64,000 nt of DNA from Paenibacillus sp. 1011MAR3C5 (lineage in GTDB: Bacteria > Bacillota > Bacilli > Paenibacillales > Paenibacillaceae). The notes under the pieces are model-generated. The model ran no database searches, was not told the DNA's origin, and worked only from the letters and a program-made list of their open reading frames with translations. The translations under genes were made by a program, and so were the position numbers. Location: contig NZ_QZCF01000012.1 in assembly GCF_003591485.1 (NCBI RefSeq), forward strand, positions 52,739-116,738, in the 5' to 3' direction. This document shows, in pieces, positions 16,794 through 25,835 of the stretch (position 1 is the stretch's first letter; each line of letters opens with the position of its first letter).

Positions 16794-17756
16794 ATGCAGT
16801 TTATTGAAATATCCGGCCAGCTCATTAATATTACGCTCGTATTCTCTACTGCGCTTATCTTCGCTGCTCTTGGCGGCATGTTCTCGGAACGCTCTGGCGT
16901 AGTCAACATTGGTCTGGAAGGCCTGATGGTATCCGGCGCCTTCGCGGCAGCGGTCGCGACAGACTATGCAACGCAGGCCGGTCTTGGCGGCATTTCGCCT
17001 TGGATTGGCCTGATTGCGGCAGCGGTCTTCGGCGTTGTGTTCTCGCTCCTTCATGCGGTGGCGACGATCACGTTCAAGTCGGATCAGACCGTTGTCGGCG
17101 TCGTTATTAATATCCTGGCGCTCGGAACGGCGATCTATTTCACCAGAAGCCTCTATGACGGCTCGGCTCAAACGAGCCAGCTGACGGAAGTGTTCCATAA
17201 GGTGGCTATTCCATTCTTGTCCGATATTCCGATTATCGGGGAAGGCATCTTCCGTTCATACCCGACGACGTACATCGTCATTCTGCTCGTCATTATCAGT
17301 TACTTTGTGTTGTTCAAGACGCCGTTCGGCCTTCGTCTTCGCGCGGTAGGCGAGCATCCAAGCTCGGCAGACACGGTAGGCATCAGCGTAACGAAGTACC
17401 GCTATATCGGCGTTATGCTAAGCGGCGCGCTTGCCGGTCTTGGCGGGGCTACGATTACGCTGACAACGACAAGCAGCTTCGCGCACAATACGATCTCAGG
17501 CCAAGGCTTTATCGCGCTTGCCGCCCTGATCTTCGGCAAGTGGAATCCGCTTGGCCTTGCCGGCGCAGCCGTATTCTTCGGCTTTGCTCAAGCCTTGCGG
17601 AACTTCGCGCAGCTGTTCGATTTCTCCAAGCAAATCCCGACGGAAGTGTTCTACATGCTTCCGTACGTGCTTACGCTTATCGTTCTTGCGGCGGCAGTCG
17701 GCCGTTCCAGTGCACCATCGGCGCTCGGACAGCCTTATGACCCGGCAAGAAGGTAA
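16794..17756 (+). CDS. nupQ: nucleoside ABC importer permease, second subunit
   Basis: 320 residues and about eight to ten hydrophobic segments, with GGMFSERSGVVNIGLEGLMV near residue 27 and the ATPase-coupling loop FGLRLRAVGEHPSSADTVGI near residue 178. ATG 16794 follows GGAGGCGG and lies one base after the previous stop. It is the last gene of the importer operon, and a hairpin follows. Confidence 0.93.
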   Translation: MQFIEISGQLINITLVFSTALIFAALGGMFSERSGVVNIGLEGLMVSGAFAAAVATDYATQAGLGGISPWIGLIAAAVFGVVFSLLHAVATITFKSDQTVVGVVINILALGTAIYFTRSLYDGSAQTSQLTEVFHKVAIPFLSDIPIIGEGIFRSYPTTYIVILLVIISYFVLFKTPFGLRLRAVGEHPSSADTVGISVTKYRYIGVMLSGALAGLGGATITLTTTSSFAHNTISGQGFIALAALIFGKWNPLGLAGAAVFFGFAQALRNFAQLFDFSKQIPTEVFYMLPYVLTLIVLAAAVGRSSAPSALGQPYDPARR

Positions 17757-17800
17757 GCAGCCCGCTTGAATCACAAGCAGTCGATATGACCGCCCTTAAA

Positions 17801-17846
17801 AGATCGCAATCCATCGCAGCCAGCGAATGGATTGCGGTCTTATTTA
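17801..17846 (+). terminator. terminator-like hairpin after the importer operon
   Basis: A 14-bp stem (AGATCGCAATCCAT at 17801-17814 with ATGGATTGCGGTCT at 17827-17840) followed by TATTTAG. The U tract is short. Confidence 0.6.
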
Positions 17847-17865
17847 GTTCGCGCGGACAATTATA

Positions 17866-17923
17866 GTCAACCAAATGGTTGACTTTTTGTTTTGATCGTT
17901 TTATAGTTAACCACATGGTTGAA
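17866..17923 (+). promoter_or_regulatory. twin palindromic operators and promoter of the ArsR gene
   Basis: Operator 1 is a perfect 18-bp palindrome (GTCAACCAAATGGTTGAC, 17866-17883). Operator 2 is a near copy at 17906-17923 (GTTAACCACATGGTTGAA). Between and overlapping them is a promoter: TTGACT at 17879-17884, a 17-base spacer and TATAGT at 17902-17907. Transcription should begin at about 17914-17915, which is the A of the ATG. A repressor bound to both sites would cover the -35, the -10 and the start codon. Confidence 0.7.
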
Positions 17924-18262
17924 TATATCGATGATAACGAACAATTGGATCGCATTTTTCACGCCTTGTCCGACGGCACGCGCCGAGAGATGCTGAAGCT
18001 GATGGCTGAGCGGGAGCGTACCGTCTCGGAACTGGCGGAGCCGTTCGCGATGTCTCTGGCTGCGGCCTCGAAGCATGTGAAGGTGCTGGAGCATGCGGGT
18101 TTGCTCCATCGGACCGTTCAGGGCAGAACCCACCACTGCCGGCTGGAGAGCGACACGATGGCTCAGGCCATGAAATGGCTGAAGTTCTATGAGCGTATCT
18201 GGACAGCCAGCTTCGATGCGCTGGAGAGAGAATTGATGGGTGGTCTGTCTGAAGATGAGTAA
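17915..18262 (+). CDS. ArsR-family transcriptional repressor
   Basis: 115 residues with a winged helix-turn-helix: LDRIFHALSDGTRREMLKLM, then TVSELAEPFAMSLAAASKHVKVLEHAGLL. No metal-binding ELCVCDL-type motif is present, so it belongs to the non-metal branch (SdpR-like) that usually controls an AHSA1/SRPBCC partner, as found immediately downstream. ATG 17915 sits inside the second operator and has no ribosome site; with the promoter position this suggests a leaderless mRNA. The frame also extends to TTG 17879, but that codon is the -35 element. Confidence 0.88.
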   Translation: MVEYIDDNEQLDRIFHALSDGTRREMLKLMAERERTVSELAEPFAMSLAAASKHVKVLEHAGLLHRTVQGRTHHCRLESDTMAQAMKWLKFYERIWTASFDALERELMGGLSEDE

Positions 18263-18335
18263 GATGCGTATGAGAGCATGCCTCATGCAGGCAGACTATT
18301 ATGGAAGGAAAGCATAGCAAGAAAGGGTGAGGAAA

Positions 18336-18842
18336 TTGACGGAACAAGCAAGTCATACGACGCTTGTAATGGTACGCGAATTCAGGGTGCCGGCGGACAA
18401 GCTTTTTGAGGCCTGGACCAAGCCGGAGATGATGCGCAAGTGGCTGATGACAACGGCGGATACGAACAAGTCGGCCAAGTGCGAGCCGCATGTGGGCGGA
18501 ACTTGGGAGATTATTAGCATTCGCGAAGGGAAGGAATATTTGGCAACGGGTCGATATGTAGAAGTGGAGCCTCCTGTGAAGCTTGTTTTTACATTCAAGA
18601 TGCCACAATTCAGTGACGCCGAGGATACGATTACGGTCGAGATCAAGCCGAACGCTCAAGGGTGCGAGATGGTATTCACGCAGCATATCTATGTGCCTCA
18701 TGAGGACAACTGGACGGAGGGGGACACGCTCAAGGCAGTCCAAGAATTCCACGACCAGTCCCAGCATGGCTGGCATTATATGTTCCTTGGCTTGAAAGGG
18801 CTTGTAGAGGATGGCATTACGCCTGTCATTCCTAAATCTTAA
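18336..18842 (+). CDS. SRPBCC/AHSA1-family protein
   Basis: 168 residues of the START-like SRPBCC fold, Aha1-C type: LVMVREFRVPADKLFEAWTKPEMMRKW near the start, and GTWEIISIREGKEYLATGRYVEVEPP in the middle. Such proteins bind hydrophobic ligands in a deep cavity, and the ligand here is unknown. It follows the ArsR gene by 73 bases; the ArsR-AHSA1 pairing is widespread in bacteria. TTG 18336 behind GGGTGAGG is the preferred start; GTG 18327 is in frame but overlaps the ribosome site. Confidence 0.85.
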   Translation: MTEQASHTTLVMVREFRVPADKLFEAWTKPEMMRKWLMTTADTNKSAKCEPHVGGTWEIISIREGKEYLATGRYVEVEPPVKLVFTFKMPQFSDAEDTITVEIKPNAQGCEMVFTQHIYVPHEDNWTEGDTLKAVQEFHDQSQHGWHYMFLGLKGLVEDGITPVIPKS

Positions 18843-18856
18843 GGAGGATTTTCTGT

Positions 18857-19249
18857 ATGCAAAAAATCAATACGTTTCTGATGTTCGAAGGACAAGCAGA
18901 AGAAGCCATGAACTTCTATATAGCGCTATTCGAGGATTCCGAGATCATAAGCATCTCCAGGTACGGCCCGGAGGGACCAGGCGAGGAGGGCACGGTCATC
19001 CATGCGACGTTCAAGCTGGCTGGTATCACTTATATGTGCATCGATAGCCATGTCAAACACCAGTTCAGCTTTACGCCTTCGATCTCGTTATATGTAAATT
19101 GTTCCTCCGAGGCCGAGATTGAGACGTTATGTGCGAAGCTGTCGGAAGACGGGAAAGCCTTGATGCCGCTTGGCGAATACGGCTTCAGCCGGAAGTTTGC
19201 CTGGATAGCCGACCGGTTCGGGGTCACGTGGCAGTTGAACCTGGCATAA
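18857..19249 (+). CDS. VOC-family (PhnB-like) protein
   Basis: 130 residues matching the PhnB/3-demethylubiquinone-methyltransferase-like branch of the vicinal oxygen chelate fold: INTFLMFEGQAEEAMNFYIALF at the start, PSISLYVNCSSEAEIETL in the middle and a C-terminal RFGVTWQLN. Start ATG 14 bases after the AHSA1 stop with AAGGAGG. Its enzymatic role is unknown. With the previous two genes it forms an ArsR-AHSA1-VOC operon. Confidence 0.85.
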   Translation: MQKINTFLMFEGQAEEAMNFYIALFEDSEIISISRYGPEGPGEEGTVIHATFKLAGITYMCIDSHVKHQFSFTPSISLYVNCSSEAEIETLCAKLSEDGKALMPLGEYGFSRKFAWIADRFGVTWQLNLA

Positions 19250-19296
19250 GGTTAGATGCTGCTGGGCATATGGCGATAGCATATAGCGATGAATGG

Positions 19297-19329
19297 GGCT
19301 CGTCCGGCAAAGGACGGGCTTCTTTTCTA
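19297..19329 (+). terminator. terminator after the ArsR-AHSA1-VOC operon
   Basis: GCTCGTCC (19298-19305) pairs with GGACGGGC (19312-19319), followed by TTCTTTTC. Confidence 0.75.
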
Positions 19330-19348
19330 TAAAATGAGGAAACATCCA

Positions 19349-19377
19349 TTGACAGAGCCATCTGCCAAGTGTAAATT
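19349..19377 (+). promoter_or_regulatory. SigA-type promoter of the nadABC-coaX operon
   Basis: TTGACA (19349-19354), a 17-base spacer and TAAATT (19372-19377), 160 bases before nadA. No NiaR box was recognised. Confidence 0.65.
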
Positions 19378-19536
19378 AAATCTTAATCAAATGAATTTAT
19401 CCCTTTTGGTTTAAACTATAGGCAAGCGAATCCCTAAGTTTGTGCATCATTTCACAAAGTCGCTATGCCGCATAACGGAATGGGACCATCGTTCGTCAAG
19501 GGAAGGCCCATCCCTCATAAGAGGAGAGGATCTATC

Positions 19537-20475
19537 GTGGAAGCATTGGCACTGGAGCGCAAGGCGGAGCAGAATCGCGAGCTGCGTGAGAGGCTGTTGC
19601 AATTGAAGAAAGAGCGTAATGCCATTATTCTTGCTCATTATTATCAGCGGGATGAAATACAGGAAGTAGCGGATTTCCGTGGGGATTCCTTCTTGCTCGC
19701 GCAGAAGGCTGCTCAGACGGATGCCGAGGTTATCGTGTTCTGTGGTGTGCACTTTATGGGTGAGAGCGCCAAGATTCTGGCTCCCAACAAGACGGTTATC
19801 ATTCCAGATGAGCGCGCTGGCTGCCCGATGGCGGACATGGTGAATGTGGATGGCCTGCGCAAGCTGAAGGCTCAACATCCGAACGCGAAGGTTGTCACGT
19901 ATATCAACTCTTCGGCCGAGATCAAGGCGGAGACGGATATATGCTGTACTTCCGCGAATGCGGTGAAGGTCGTCAACTCGGTTGAAGGAGACGAAGTGAT
20001 CTGGGTACCAGACAAAAACTTAGGTCACTACGTTCAGCAGAACACCGACAAAAAGATGATCATTTGGGAAGGCTACTGCAATACGCATGATATGCTGACG
20101 GTGAAAGACGTAGAGGAGATGAAAGCCAAGTATCCGAACGCGCAGTTCGTCGTCCATCCGGAATGCCGCCCGGAGGTCGTGGAGCTTGGTGATTTTGTTG
20201 GAAGCACAACCGCTATTATCAAATACTGCAAGGAATCCGATGTTCAAGAGTTTATCGTTGGAACTGAGGATGGAACCGGCTATCAGCTGAGACTCGACAG
20301 CCCGAACAAGACGTTCCACTTCGCATCGAAATATTTGGTATGTCCGAACATGAAGGTGAACAATTTGAAGAAGCTCGTCAAAGCGCTTGAGACGATGCAG
20401 CCGCAAATTTACGTTCCGCCGGCTGTTGCGGACAAAGCCCGTCTGTCGCTCGAGCGCATGCTGCAAGTGAAGTAG
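19537..20475 (+). CDS. nadA: quinolinate synthase
   Basis: 312 residues. It condenses iminoaspartate with dihydroxyacetone phosphate to quinolinate on a [4Fe-4S] cluster. Family phrases are AIILAHYYQRDEIQEVADF, DERAGCPMADMV, CCTSANAVKVV, VHPECRPEV and GTEDGTGYQLRL, with the cluster cysteines in the GCPM and LVCPN contexts. GTG 19537 behind AGAGGAGAGG is the start; upstream residues in the longer frame do not resemble NadA. First gene of nadA-nadB-nadC. Confidence 0.94.
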   Translation: MEALALERKAEQNRELRERLLQLKKERNAIILAHYYQRDEIQEVADFRGDSFLLAQKAAQTDAEVIVFCGVHFMGESAKILAPNKTVIIPDERAGCPMADMVNVDGLRKLKAQHPNAKVVTYINSSAEIKAETDICCTSANAVKVVNSVEGDEVIWVPDKNLGHYVQQNTDKKMIIWEGYCNTHDMLTVKDVEEMKAKYPNAQFVVHPECRPEVVELGDFVGSTTAIIKYCKESDVQEFIVGTEDGTGYQLRLDSPNKTFHFASKYLVCPNMKVNNLKKLVKALETMQPQIYVPPAVADKARLSLERMLQVK

Positions 20476-20550
20476 CATGCGCTGCTTCACTTATAAGCGA
20501 TAGTTGCAGGCTGCATATCAAGATGACCCCGAGGTGGAGGAGCTAGCGTT

Positions 20551-22164
20551 ATGATTCCTAGATATTTGGTCGACGTGGAGCTGGACAAGCTGCCAGTCTT
20601 AGATAAAGATGTCATCGTTATTGGGGCCGGCATTGCCGGTCTTTTTACCGCTATACGGGCAAGCAGACAGCATTCTGTGCTAATGATCACGAAGAAGTCG
20701 CTGCTCGACAGCAATACGCGTTATGCGCAAGGCGGGATTGCCGCGGTGATCTCCGATGAGGATTCCCCTGCGTATCATAGGCAGGATACGCTTATTGCAG
20801 GCGCAGGGCTATGCTCGGATGAAGCGGTCGATGTATTGGTGCATGAAGGACCGAAGGGCGTGCAAAGCCTCATTAAGATGGGAACGCAATTCGATCTGGA
20901 GAACGGCGAGTTCGCCTTGACCAAGGAAGGCGCACACAGCCAGCGGCGCATCCTGCATGCGAATGGCGATGCGACGGGCTATGAGATCGTGCGTGCGCTG
21001 TCCGAGAATGCTGTAGCTAACGAGAAGATTGAAGTATGGGACGACCATTTCGTTATTGATCTGGTTACGCAGGACGGGGAATGCTGCGGCGCAATTGTTC
21101 AGAAGCCGAATGGCGAGCGGTTGTTCGTTCGCGGGAAAGCCACGATTCTCTGCTCCGGCGGTGCGGGCCAGCTTTATCGCTACACGACCAATCCGGAAGT
21201 GGCGACAGGAGACGGCGTTGCAATGGCCTATCGAGCGGGTGCCTACATAAGAGACGCGGAGTTTGTTCAGTTCCACCCTACGGCGCTATGTTATCCCGGA
21301 GCGCCGCGATTTCTGATCTCGGAAGCGGTGCGCGGGGAAGGCGCGGTATTGCGCAACATTCGGGGCGAGCGCTTCATGGAACGCTACCATGAGCAGCTGG
21401 AGCTTGCGCCGCGTGATATCGTAGCACGTGCGATCGTCAGCGAGATGGAAGCGACCAAATCAACCTTTGTTTATCTTGACGTTACCCATGAGCCGGCAGA
21501 TATGGTGAGGCATCGCTTCCCAACGATCTATGAGTACTGCTTGAAATATGGCCTGGACCTCACTTCCGACTGGATTCCGGTTGCGCCTGCCATGCACTAC
21601 ATGATGGGCGGTGTGAAGACGGATTTGAACGGCGAGACGAATATTAAACGGTTGTTCGCCTGCGGCGAAGTGTCCTCGACCGGTGTGCATGGCGCGAACC
21701 GGCTGGCGAGCAATTCACTTTCCGAAGCAATCGTATTCGGCCGCCGCATCGTGAAGCGGATTGAGAATTCGCCGCCGCTTGATATGGAGCCGAAATTCTA
21801 TAATGAAGTGGAGCGCAGCAGCGCTCCTATGCAGGCTGTCGTCGAACGGCGGCTGAAGCTGCAGAAGATCATGGTTCGGTATGTCGGCTTGAAGCGGAAT
21901 GAGATTGGCCTGAGGAAAGGACTAGAGGAGCTGAAGCGCCAACTGCCGATCTTCCAGTCCATTCTGACGGAGCGCGAGGAGTTCGAATTCGCAAATATGC
22001 TCACTTGTGCGCTGCTGATGACCGAGTCGGCGATTACGCGGGAAGAAAGCCGAGGCGCGCACTACCGAGAGGACTTCCCGGCACGCGACGATCTGGTATG
22101 GAGAAAACATACGGTGCTGCACCGCACAAAAGGTATGACCGAGGAGCGAATTGAAGATGTTTGA
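20551..22164 (+). CDS. nadB: L-aspartate oxidase
   Basis: 537 residues. This flavoprotein oxidises aspartate to iminoaspartate, the substrate of NadA. The FAD-binding DVIVIGAGIAGLFTAIRAS lies near residue 20, and the active-site region has GGVKTDLNGETNIKRLFACGEVSSTGVHGANRLASNSL. A C-terminal helical domain completes it. Start ATG behind GAGGTGGAGG. It overlaps nadC by 14 bases. Confidence 0.95.
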   Translation: MIPRYLVDVELDKLPVLDKDVIVIGAGIAGLFTAIRASRQHSVLMITKKSLLDSNTRYAQGGIAAVISDEDSPAYHRQDTLIAGAGLCSDEAVDVLVHEGPKGVQSLIKMGTQFDLENGEFALTKEGAHSQRRILHANGDATGYEIVRALSENAVANEKIEVWDDHFVIDLVTQDGECCGAIVQKPNGERLFVRGKATILCSGGAGQLYRYTTNPEVATGDGVAMAYRAGAYIRDAEFVQFHPTALCYPGAPRFLISEAVRGEGAVLRNIRGERFMERYHEQLELAPRDIVARAIVSEMEATKSTFVYLDVTHEPADMVRHRFPTIYEYCLKYGLDLTSDWIPVAPAMHYMMGGVKTDLNGETNIKRLFACGEVSSTGVHGANRLASNSLSEAIVFGRRIVKRIENSPPLDMEPKFYNEVERSSAPMQAVVERRLKLQKIMVRYVGLKRNEIGLRKGLEELKRQLPIFQSILTEREEFEFANMLTCALLMTESAITREESRGAHYREDFPARDDLVWRKHTVLHRTKGMTEERIEDV

Positions 22165-23041
22165 GTGGACGACAGGCGGATATGATGCGCAGATTAGGGA
22201 TCAGATCAGAAGCTGGCTTGCCGAGGATATCGGTAGCGGAGATATTACGACCGAGACGACGATTGCGGCAGGCTCCCGATCGACAGCTGTCATTCATGTG
22301 AAGGAAGACGGGGTCATTGCCGGTGTTCCGCTTGCGAAGCTGGTGTTCGACGTAGTTGACCCTGAGCTTTCCTTCGAAGCACGGGTGATGGATGGCGATT
22401 ACGTCACCAAAGGGACGGTACTGATCGAACTGGAGGGCAGCACGCACAGCATTCTAACAGGCGAGCGGCTTGCGCTTAATTTGATGCAGCGTCTCTCTGG
22501 CATTGCTACGAAAACAAAAGCGTATGTCGACGCGCTCCAAGGGCTTCCCGTTCGTCTGGTCGATACACGCAAGACAACCCCTGGACACCGCATGCTGGAG
22601 AAGTACGCGGTACGTGTCGGCGGGGGCTCCAATCATCGATTCGGCTTGTATGATGCTGTCATGATCAAGGATAATCATATTAAAGGTGCCGGAAGCATTA
22701 CTGCCGCAGTCACATCGGCGCGGCGGCAAATTCCGCATACGATGAAGATTGAAGTGGAGACGGAATCGCTGGCACAGGTAGAGGAAGCAATCGCTTGCGG
22801 CTCGGACATCATTATGCTCGATAATATGACGCATGAATTAATGAGGGAGTCCGTCGCTCTGATCAAAGGAAAAACCCCGCATATCATTGTGGAAGCTTCC
22901 GGCGGGGTGAGGCTCGACACCATTCATGGCATTGCCGCTTGCGGCGTAGACGTCATCTCTGTAGGAGGACTCACTTATTCGTTCCAAGCGCTTGACATAA
23001 GCCTGGATCTGAACGAGAAAAAGGAGGTCGGACGGGGATGA
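22151..23041 (+). CDS. nadC: nicotinate-nucleotide pyrophosphorylase (carboxylating)
   Basis: 296 residues. Converts quinolinate and PRPP to nicotinate mononucleotide. Signature residues are in VDTRKTTPGHRMLEKYAVRVGGGSNHR and EVETESLAQVEEA, with the closing VEASGGVRLDTI and GVDVISVGGLT. Overlaps nadB and coaX, so translation of the three genes is coupled. Confidence 0.95.
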   Translation: MKMFEWTTGGYDAQIRDQIRSWLAEDIGSGDITTETTIAAGSRSTAVIHVKEDGVIAGVPLAKLVFDVVDPELSFEARVMDGDYVTKGTVLIELEGSTHSILTGERLALNLMQRLSGIATKTKAYVDALQGLPVRLVDTRKTTPGHRMLEKYAVRVGGGSNHRFGLYDAVMIKDNHIKGAGSITAAVTSARRQIPHTMKIEVETESLAQVEEAIACGSDIIMLDNMTHELMRESVALIKGKTPHIIVEASGGVRLDTIHGIAACGVDVISVGGLTYSFQALDISLDLNEKKEVGRG

Positions 23042-23808
23042 TTCTGGTCATTGACGTAGGCAATACGAATATCGTGCTGGGCATCTATCGCGGCCAAGAG
23101 CTGCTGTATCATTGGCGGCTGAGCACGAACCGTTCGGCAACCGTTGATGAATACGGCATGAACATTCATAATTTGTTCCTGTACGCAGGGATCAAGATCG
23201 AGCAGGTCGACGGTGTCATCATTTCCTCCGTTGTTCCCCCGCTGATGAGGACGCTGGAGCAGCTATGCCTGAAATATGTGCGCAAGACGCCGCTTATCGT
23301 TGGACCTGGTGTTAAGACAGGGCTGAACATCCGTTACGAAAATCCGCGAGAGGTCGGAGCCGATCGGATTGTTAATTCGGTAGCGGGTATTGAGAAATAC
23401 GGCTATCCGCTTATTGTCGTAGACTTCGGTACGGCGACCACCTTCGATTATATTGATACAACCGGCAGTTATCTCGGCGGAGCGATCGTGCCAGGCATCG
23501 GCATCTCGACGGAAGCGCTCTATCAGCGCGCGGCGAAGCTGCCGCGCATTGAACTGGCCAAGCCAAAGAGCGTCGTAGGGCGGAATCCGGTGACTTCGAT
23601 GCAAGCAGGTATTATATTTGGTTATGCGGGGCAAGTTGACGGTATCGTGAATCGGATTCGTGCCGAATTCGGCGTGAATCCGCGTGTCGTGGCTACAGGC
23701 GGGCTTGCAGAGCTAATTGCCGCTGAGTCAGATACCATTGAAGAAGTGGACCCGCTGCTGACGCTGGAAGGCTTAAGAATTATTTATGAACGCAACCAGG
23801 AGGGCTAA
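23038..23808 (+). CDS. coaX: type III pantothenate kinase
   Basis: 256 residues of the ASKHA fold. The phosphate loop ILVIDVGNTNIVLGIY is at the N-terminus, followed by GADRIVNSVAGIEKYGYPLIVVDFGTATTFDYI. First step of coenzyme A synthesis. Its ATG overlaps the nadC stop (ATGA). In B. subtilis coaX directly follows ftsH; here the importer, ArsR and nad genes lie between them. Confidence 0.95.
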   Translation: MILVIDVGNTNIVLGIYRGQELLYHWRLSTNRSATVDEYGMNIHNLFLYAGIKIEQVDGVIISSVVPPLMRTLEQLCLKYVRKTPLIVGPGVKTGLNIRYENPREVGADRIVNSVAGIEKYGYPLIVVDFGTATTFDYIDTTGSYLGGAIVPGIGISTEALYQRAAKLPRIELAKPKSVVGRNPVTSMQAGIIFGYAGQVDGIVNRIRAEFGVNPRVVATGGLAELIAAESDTIEEVDPLLTLEGLRIIYERNQEG

Positions 23809-23811
23809 TAG

Positions 23812-24714
23812 ATGGAAGAGCAGCTGAAGGACATATTGGTGCGAGGCACGGCATGGGACGGGAAAATTCGCGTATTCGCGGTCCGCACGACCAATATCGT
23901 GGAGGAGCTGCGGCGCAGACATGATTCTTTTCCTACTGCGACGGCCGCACTGGGCCGGACACTCTCAGTAGGCGCGATGATGGGTGCGATGCTGAAGGGC
24001 AAGGAAAGATTGACCATTCAAGTGAAGGGCGACGGTCCGATCGGACAGGTTGTGGTCGATGCCAATGCAAACGGAGAAATCCGTGGCTACGTCGATCATC
24101 CGCAGGCGCATCATGCCAGCAATGATAAAGGCAAGCTGGATGTTGCGGGAGCGGTCGGTACGTCAGGTTATATTCACGTGACGAAGGACCTTGGCCTTAA
24201 GGAACCTTATCGGGGCAGCGTTCCGCTAATCTCCGGCGAGCTGGCGGAGGACTTCACGTATTATTTTGCTGTATCCGAGCAGACGCCATCGGCGGTCGGG
24301 GTTGGGGTACTGGTGGAGAACGACAATTCCGTGCTGCATGCAGGCGGTTATATCGTTCAACTTATGCCAGGTCTTGCGGATGCAGAGATCACACGTCTGG
24401 AGCAAGCCGTGGCGAAAATGCCGCCGGTCACAACCTTGCTGGCTCAAGGCCAAACGCCGGAGGATCTGCTAAGGTGGCTCGTAGGAGAGGACTTGGTTAT
24501 CCATGATACGATGCCGCTGGTGTTCAAGTGCCAGTGCTCCGAGGAGAGAGTGGAGCAGACGCTGATCAGTCTCGGCGAATCCGAGCTGCGCATGATTATT
24601 GAGGATGATGCAAGGGCGGAAGTGGTATGCCACTTCTGTAATGAGAAGTATTCGTTCGGCAAGGATCGGTTGGAGCAATTGCTGGTTCAAGCAAAGCCGA
24701 AGCCGGTTCAATAA
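23812..24714 (+). CDS. hslO: Hsp33 redox-regulated chaperone
   Basis: 300 residues. The N-terminal Hsp33 fold begins with the family phrase LVRGTAWDGKIRVFAVRTTNIVEELRRRH. The zinc redox switch is at the C-terminus: CQC near residue 239 and CHFC near 272. Oxidation of these cysteines unfolds the linker and activates holdase function. Lies 3 bases after coaX behind AACCAGGAGGG. Confidence 0.95.
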   Translation: MEEQLKDILVRGTAWDGKIRVFAVRTTNIVEELRRRHDSFPTATAALGRTLSVGAMMGAMLKGKERLTIQVKGDGPIGQVVVDANANGEIRGYVDHPQAHHASNDKGKLDVAGAVGTSGYIHVTKDLGLKEPYRGSVPLISGELAEDFTYYFAVSEQTPSAVGVGVLVENDNSVLHAGGYIVQLMPGLADAEITRLEQAVAKMPPVTTLLAQGQTPEDLLRWLVGEDLVIHDTMPLVFKCQCSEERVEQTLISLGESELRMIIEDDARAEVVCHFCNEKYSFGKDRLEQLLVQAKPKPVQ

Positions 24715-24733
24715 TAGAAAGGCAGTCCAGGCC

Positions 24734-25696
24734 ATGAAGAGATATGAGGTTCTGAAGGCTGTGGTCATCCTTCAAGCCGTCTGTATGATTGCTCTGACGG
24801 GCATGGTGATGGTTAAGGTATGGCCCCTGCCTGGTTTAAGAGGAAACGAGCAGGGTGAGCAGACATCTCCGCCGGCTCCGACCGGCTCGGAGGGAAGCGG
24901 GCAGAAGGCTGTTGCAACGGTAGGAGGTCAGCCCATTACCGGTGCAGAGCTAACGAGCGAGCTGTACAGGCAATATGGAGACGAAGTGCTGCGGGTCATG
25001 ATGCTCCGTCGCGCTCTTGAACTGGAGTCGAAGGCAACCGGCCTTCGCATCTCGCAGGAAGAGCTGGACCGGGAGATCGCCTCGGTAGCGGAAGGCTACG
25101 GAGATGAAGAAGCTTTCTACTCCATGATGAGAGAGCAGCTCGGATTGTCCAAGGAGCAGATTCAAGAGGAGTACCGCTACCGGCTGCTGCTGGAGCATAT
25201 TACAATTAAGGATATTACAGTCGCCGACCATGAGGTGGATCGCTATATGCAGGATCATCCAGAGCAATTCGAGCCGCAGCTGCAATTCCATTTGCGCTGG
25301 ATTGTGACGAATACGAGAGAGCAGGCAGAGAGCGTGCTTGCGAAGCTGATGGACGGGGAATCATTCGCTGCCATGGCCAGGCTCTATTCCCAGGATGAAT
25401 TTACAGCTGAAGACGGCGGGGATCTAGGCATGATTGACGCGGATGATCCGTTCTACGACGGAGAAGTGCTTGCGGCTGCGGCAGGGATGTCGGTTGCGGA
25501 GATAGCAGGTCCCATTGAATTGACGGAACAAGGCTACGCCATTATCGAGCTGGCGGGCAGGAAATCCACGTCCAATCTGGCGAGCGACCGGCTGTTCGAG
25601 CAGGCTCGCAAGCAGCTTGCGCTGGAGCGTGCCAAGCCGCTGAATGTCATGGAAGACGAGCTGCTGAAGCGATATGATGCGATGATTATGAAGTGA
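24734..25696 (+). CDS. yacD: membrane-anchored peptidyl-prolyl isomerase (YacD/PrsA-like)
   Basis: 320 residues. One N-terminal membrane helix (VLKAVVILQAVCMIALTGMVMV) is followed by a SurA-N-like helical domain and a parvulin domain (RWIVTNTREQAESVLAKLMDGESFAAMARLYSQDE...GGDLGMI). It acts outside the membrane on protein folding. ATG 24734 was preferred because the upstream part of the frame overlaps hslO. Position hslO-yacD-cysK matches Bacillales. No lipobox is seen, unlike PrsA. Confidence 0.88.
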   Translation: MKRYEVLKAVVILQAVCMIALTGMVMVKVWPLPGLRGNEQGEQTSPPAPTGSEGSGQKAVATVGGQPITGAELTSELYRQYGDEVLRVMMLRRALELESKATGLRISQEELDREIASVAEGYGDEEAFYSMMREQLGLSKEQIQEEYRYRLLLEHITIKDITVADHEVDRYMQDHPEQFEPQLQFHLRWIVTNTREQAESVLAKLMDGESFAAMARLYSQDEFTAEDGGDLGMIDADDPFYDGEVLAAAAGMSVAEIAGPIELTEQGYAIIELAGRKSTSNLASDRLFEQARKQLALERAKPLNVMEDELLKRYDAMIMK

Positions 25697-25698
25697 AG

Positions 25699-25730
25699 AC
25701 GACCGTGCCGGGAGCGCGGTCGTTTTTTTC
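25699..25730 (+). terminator. terminator after yacD
   Basis: ACGACCG (25699-25705) pairs with CGGTCGT (25717-25723), followed by seven Ts. Confidence 0.85.
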
Positions 25731-25752
25731 CAATAGAAAGCAAAAGTGACTA

Positions 25753-25782
25753 TTGACAACATTGGCGCGACATTGTTAAGAT
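25753..25782 (+). promoter_or_regulatory. promoter of cysK
   Basis: TTGACA (25753-25758), an 18-base spacer and TAAGAT (25777-25782). The remaining leader to the ATG is about 50 bases and shows no S-box or T-box. Confidence 0.55.
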
Positions 25783-25835
25783 GTAATTAGTCAAAAACCA
25801 ACTATTTTAGTCGGAATAAGGAGGACTTTCATTCC

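Noticed and set aside
25740..25835. Possible T-box or S-box leader of cysK
   Set aside because: The leader is too short, and the T-box AGGGTGGNACCGCG-type sequence is absent.
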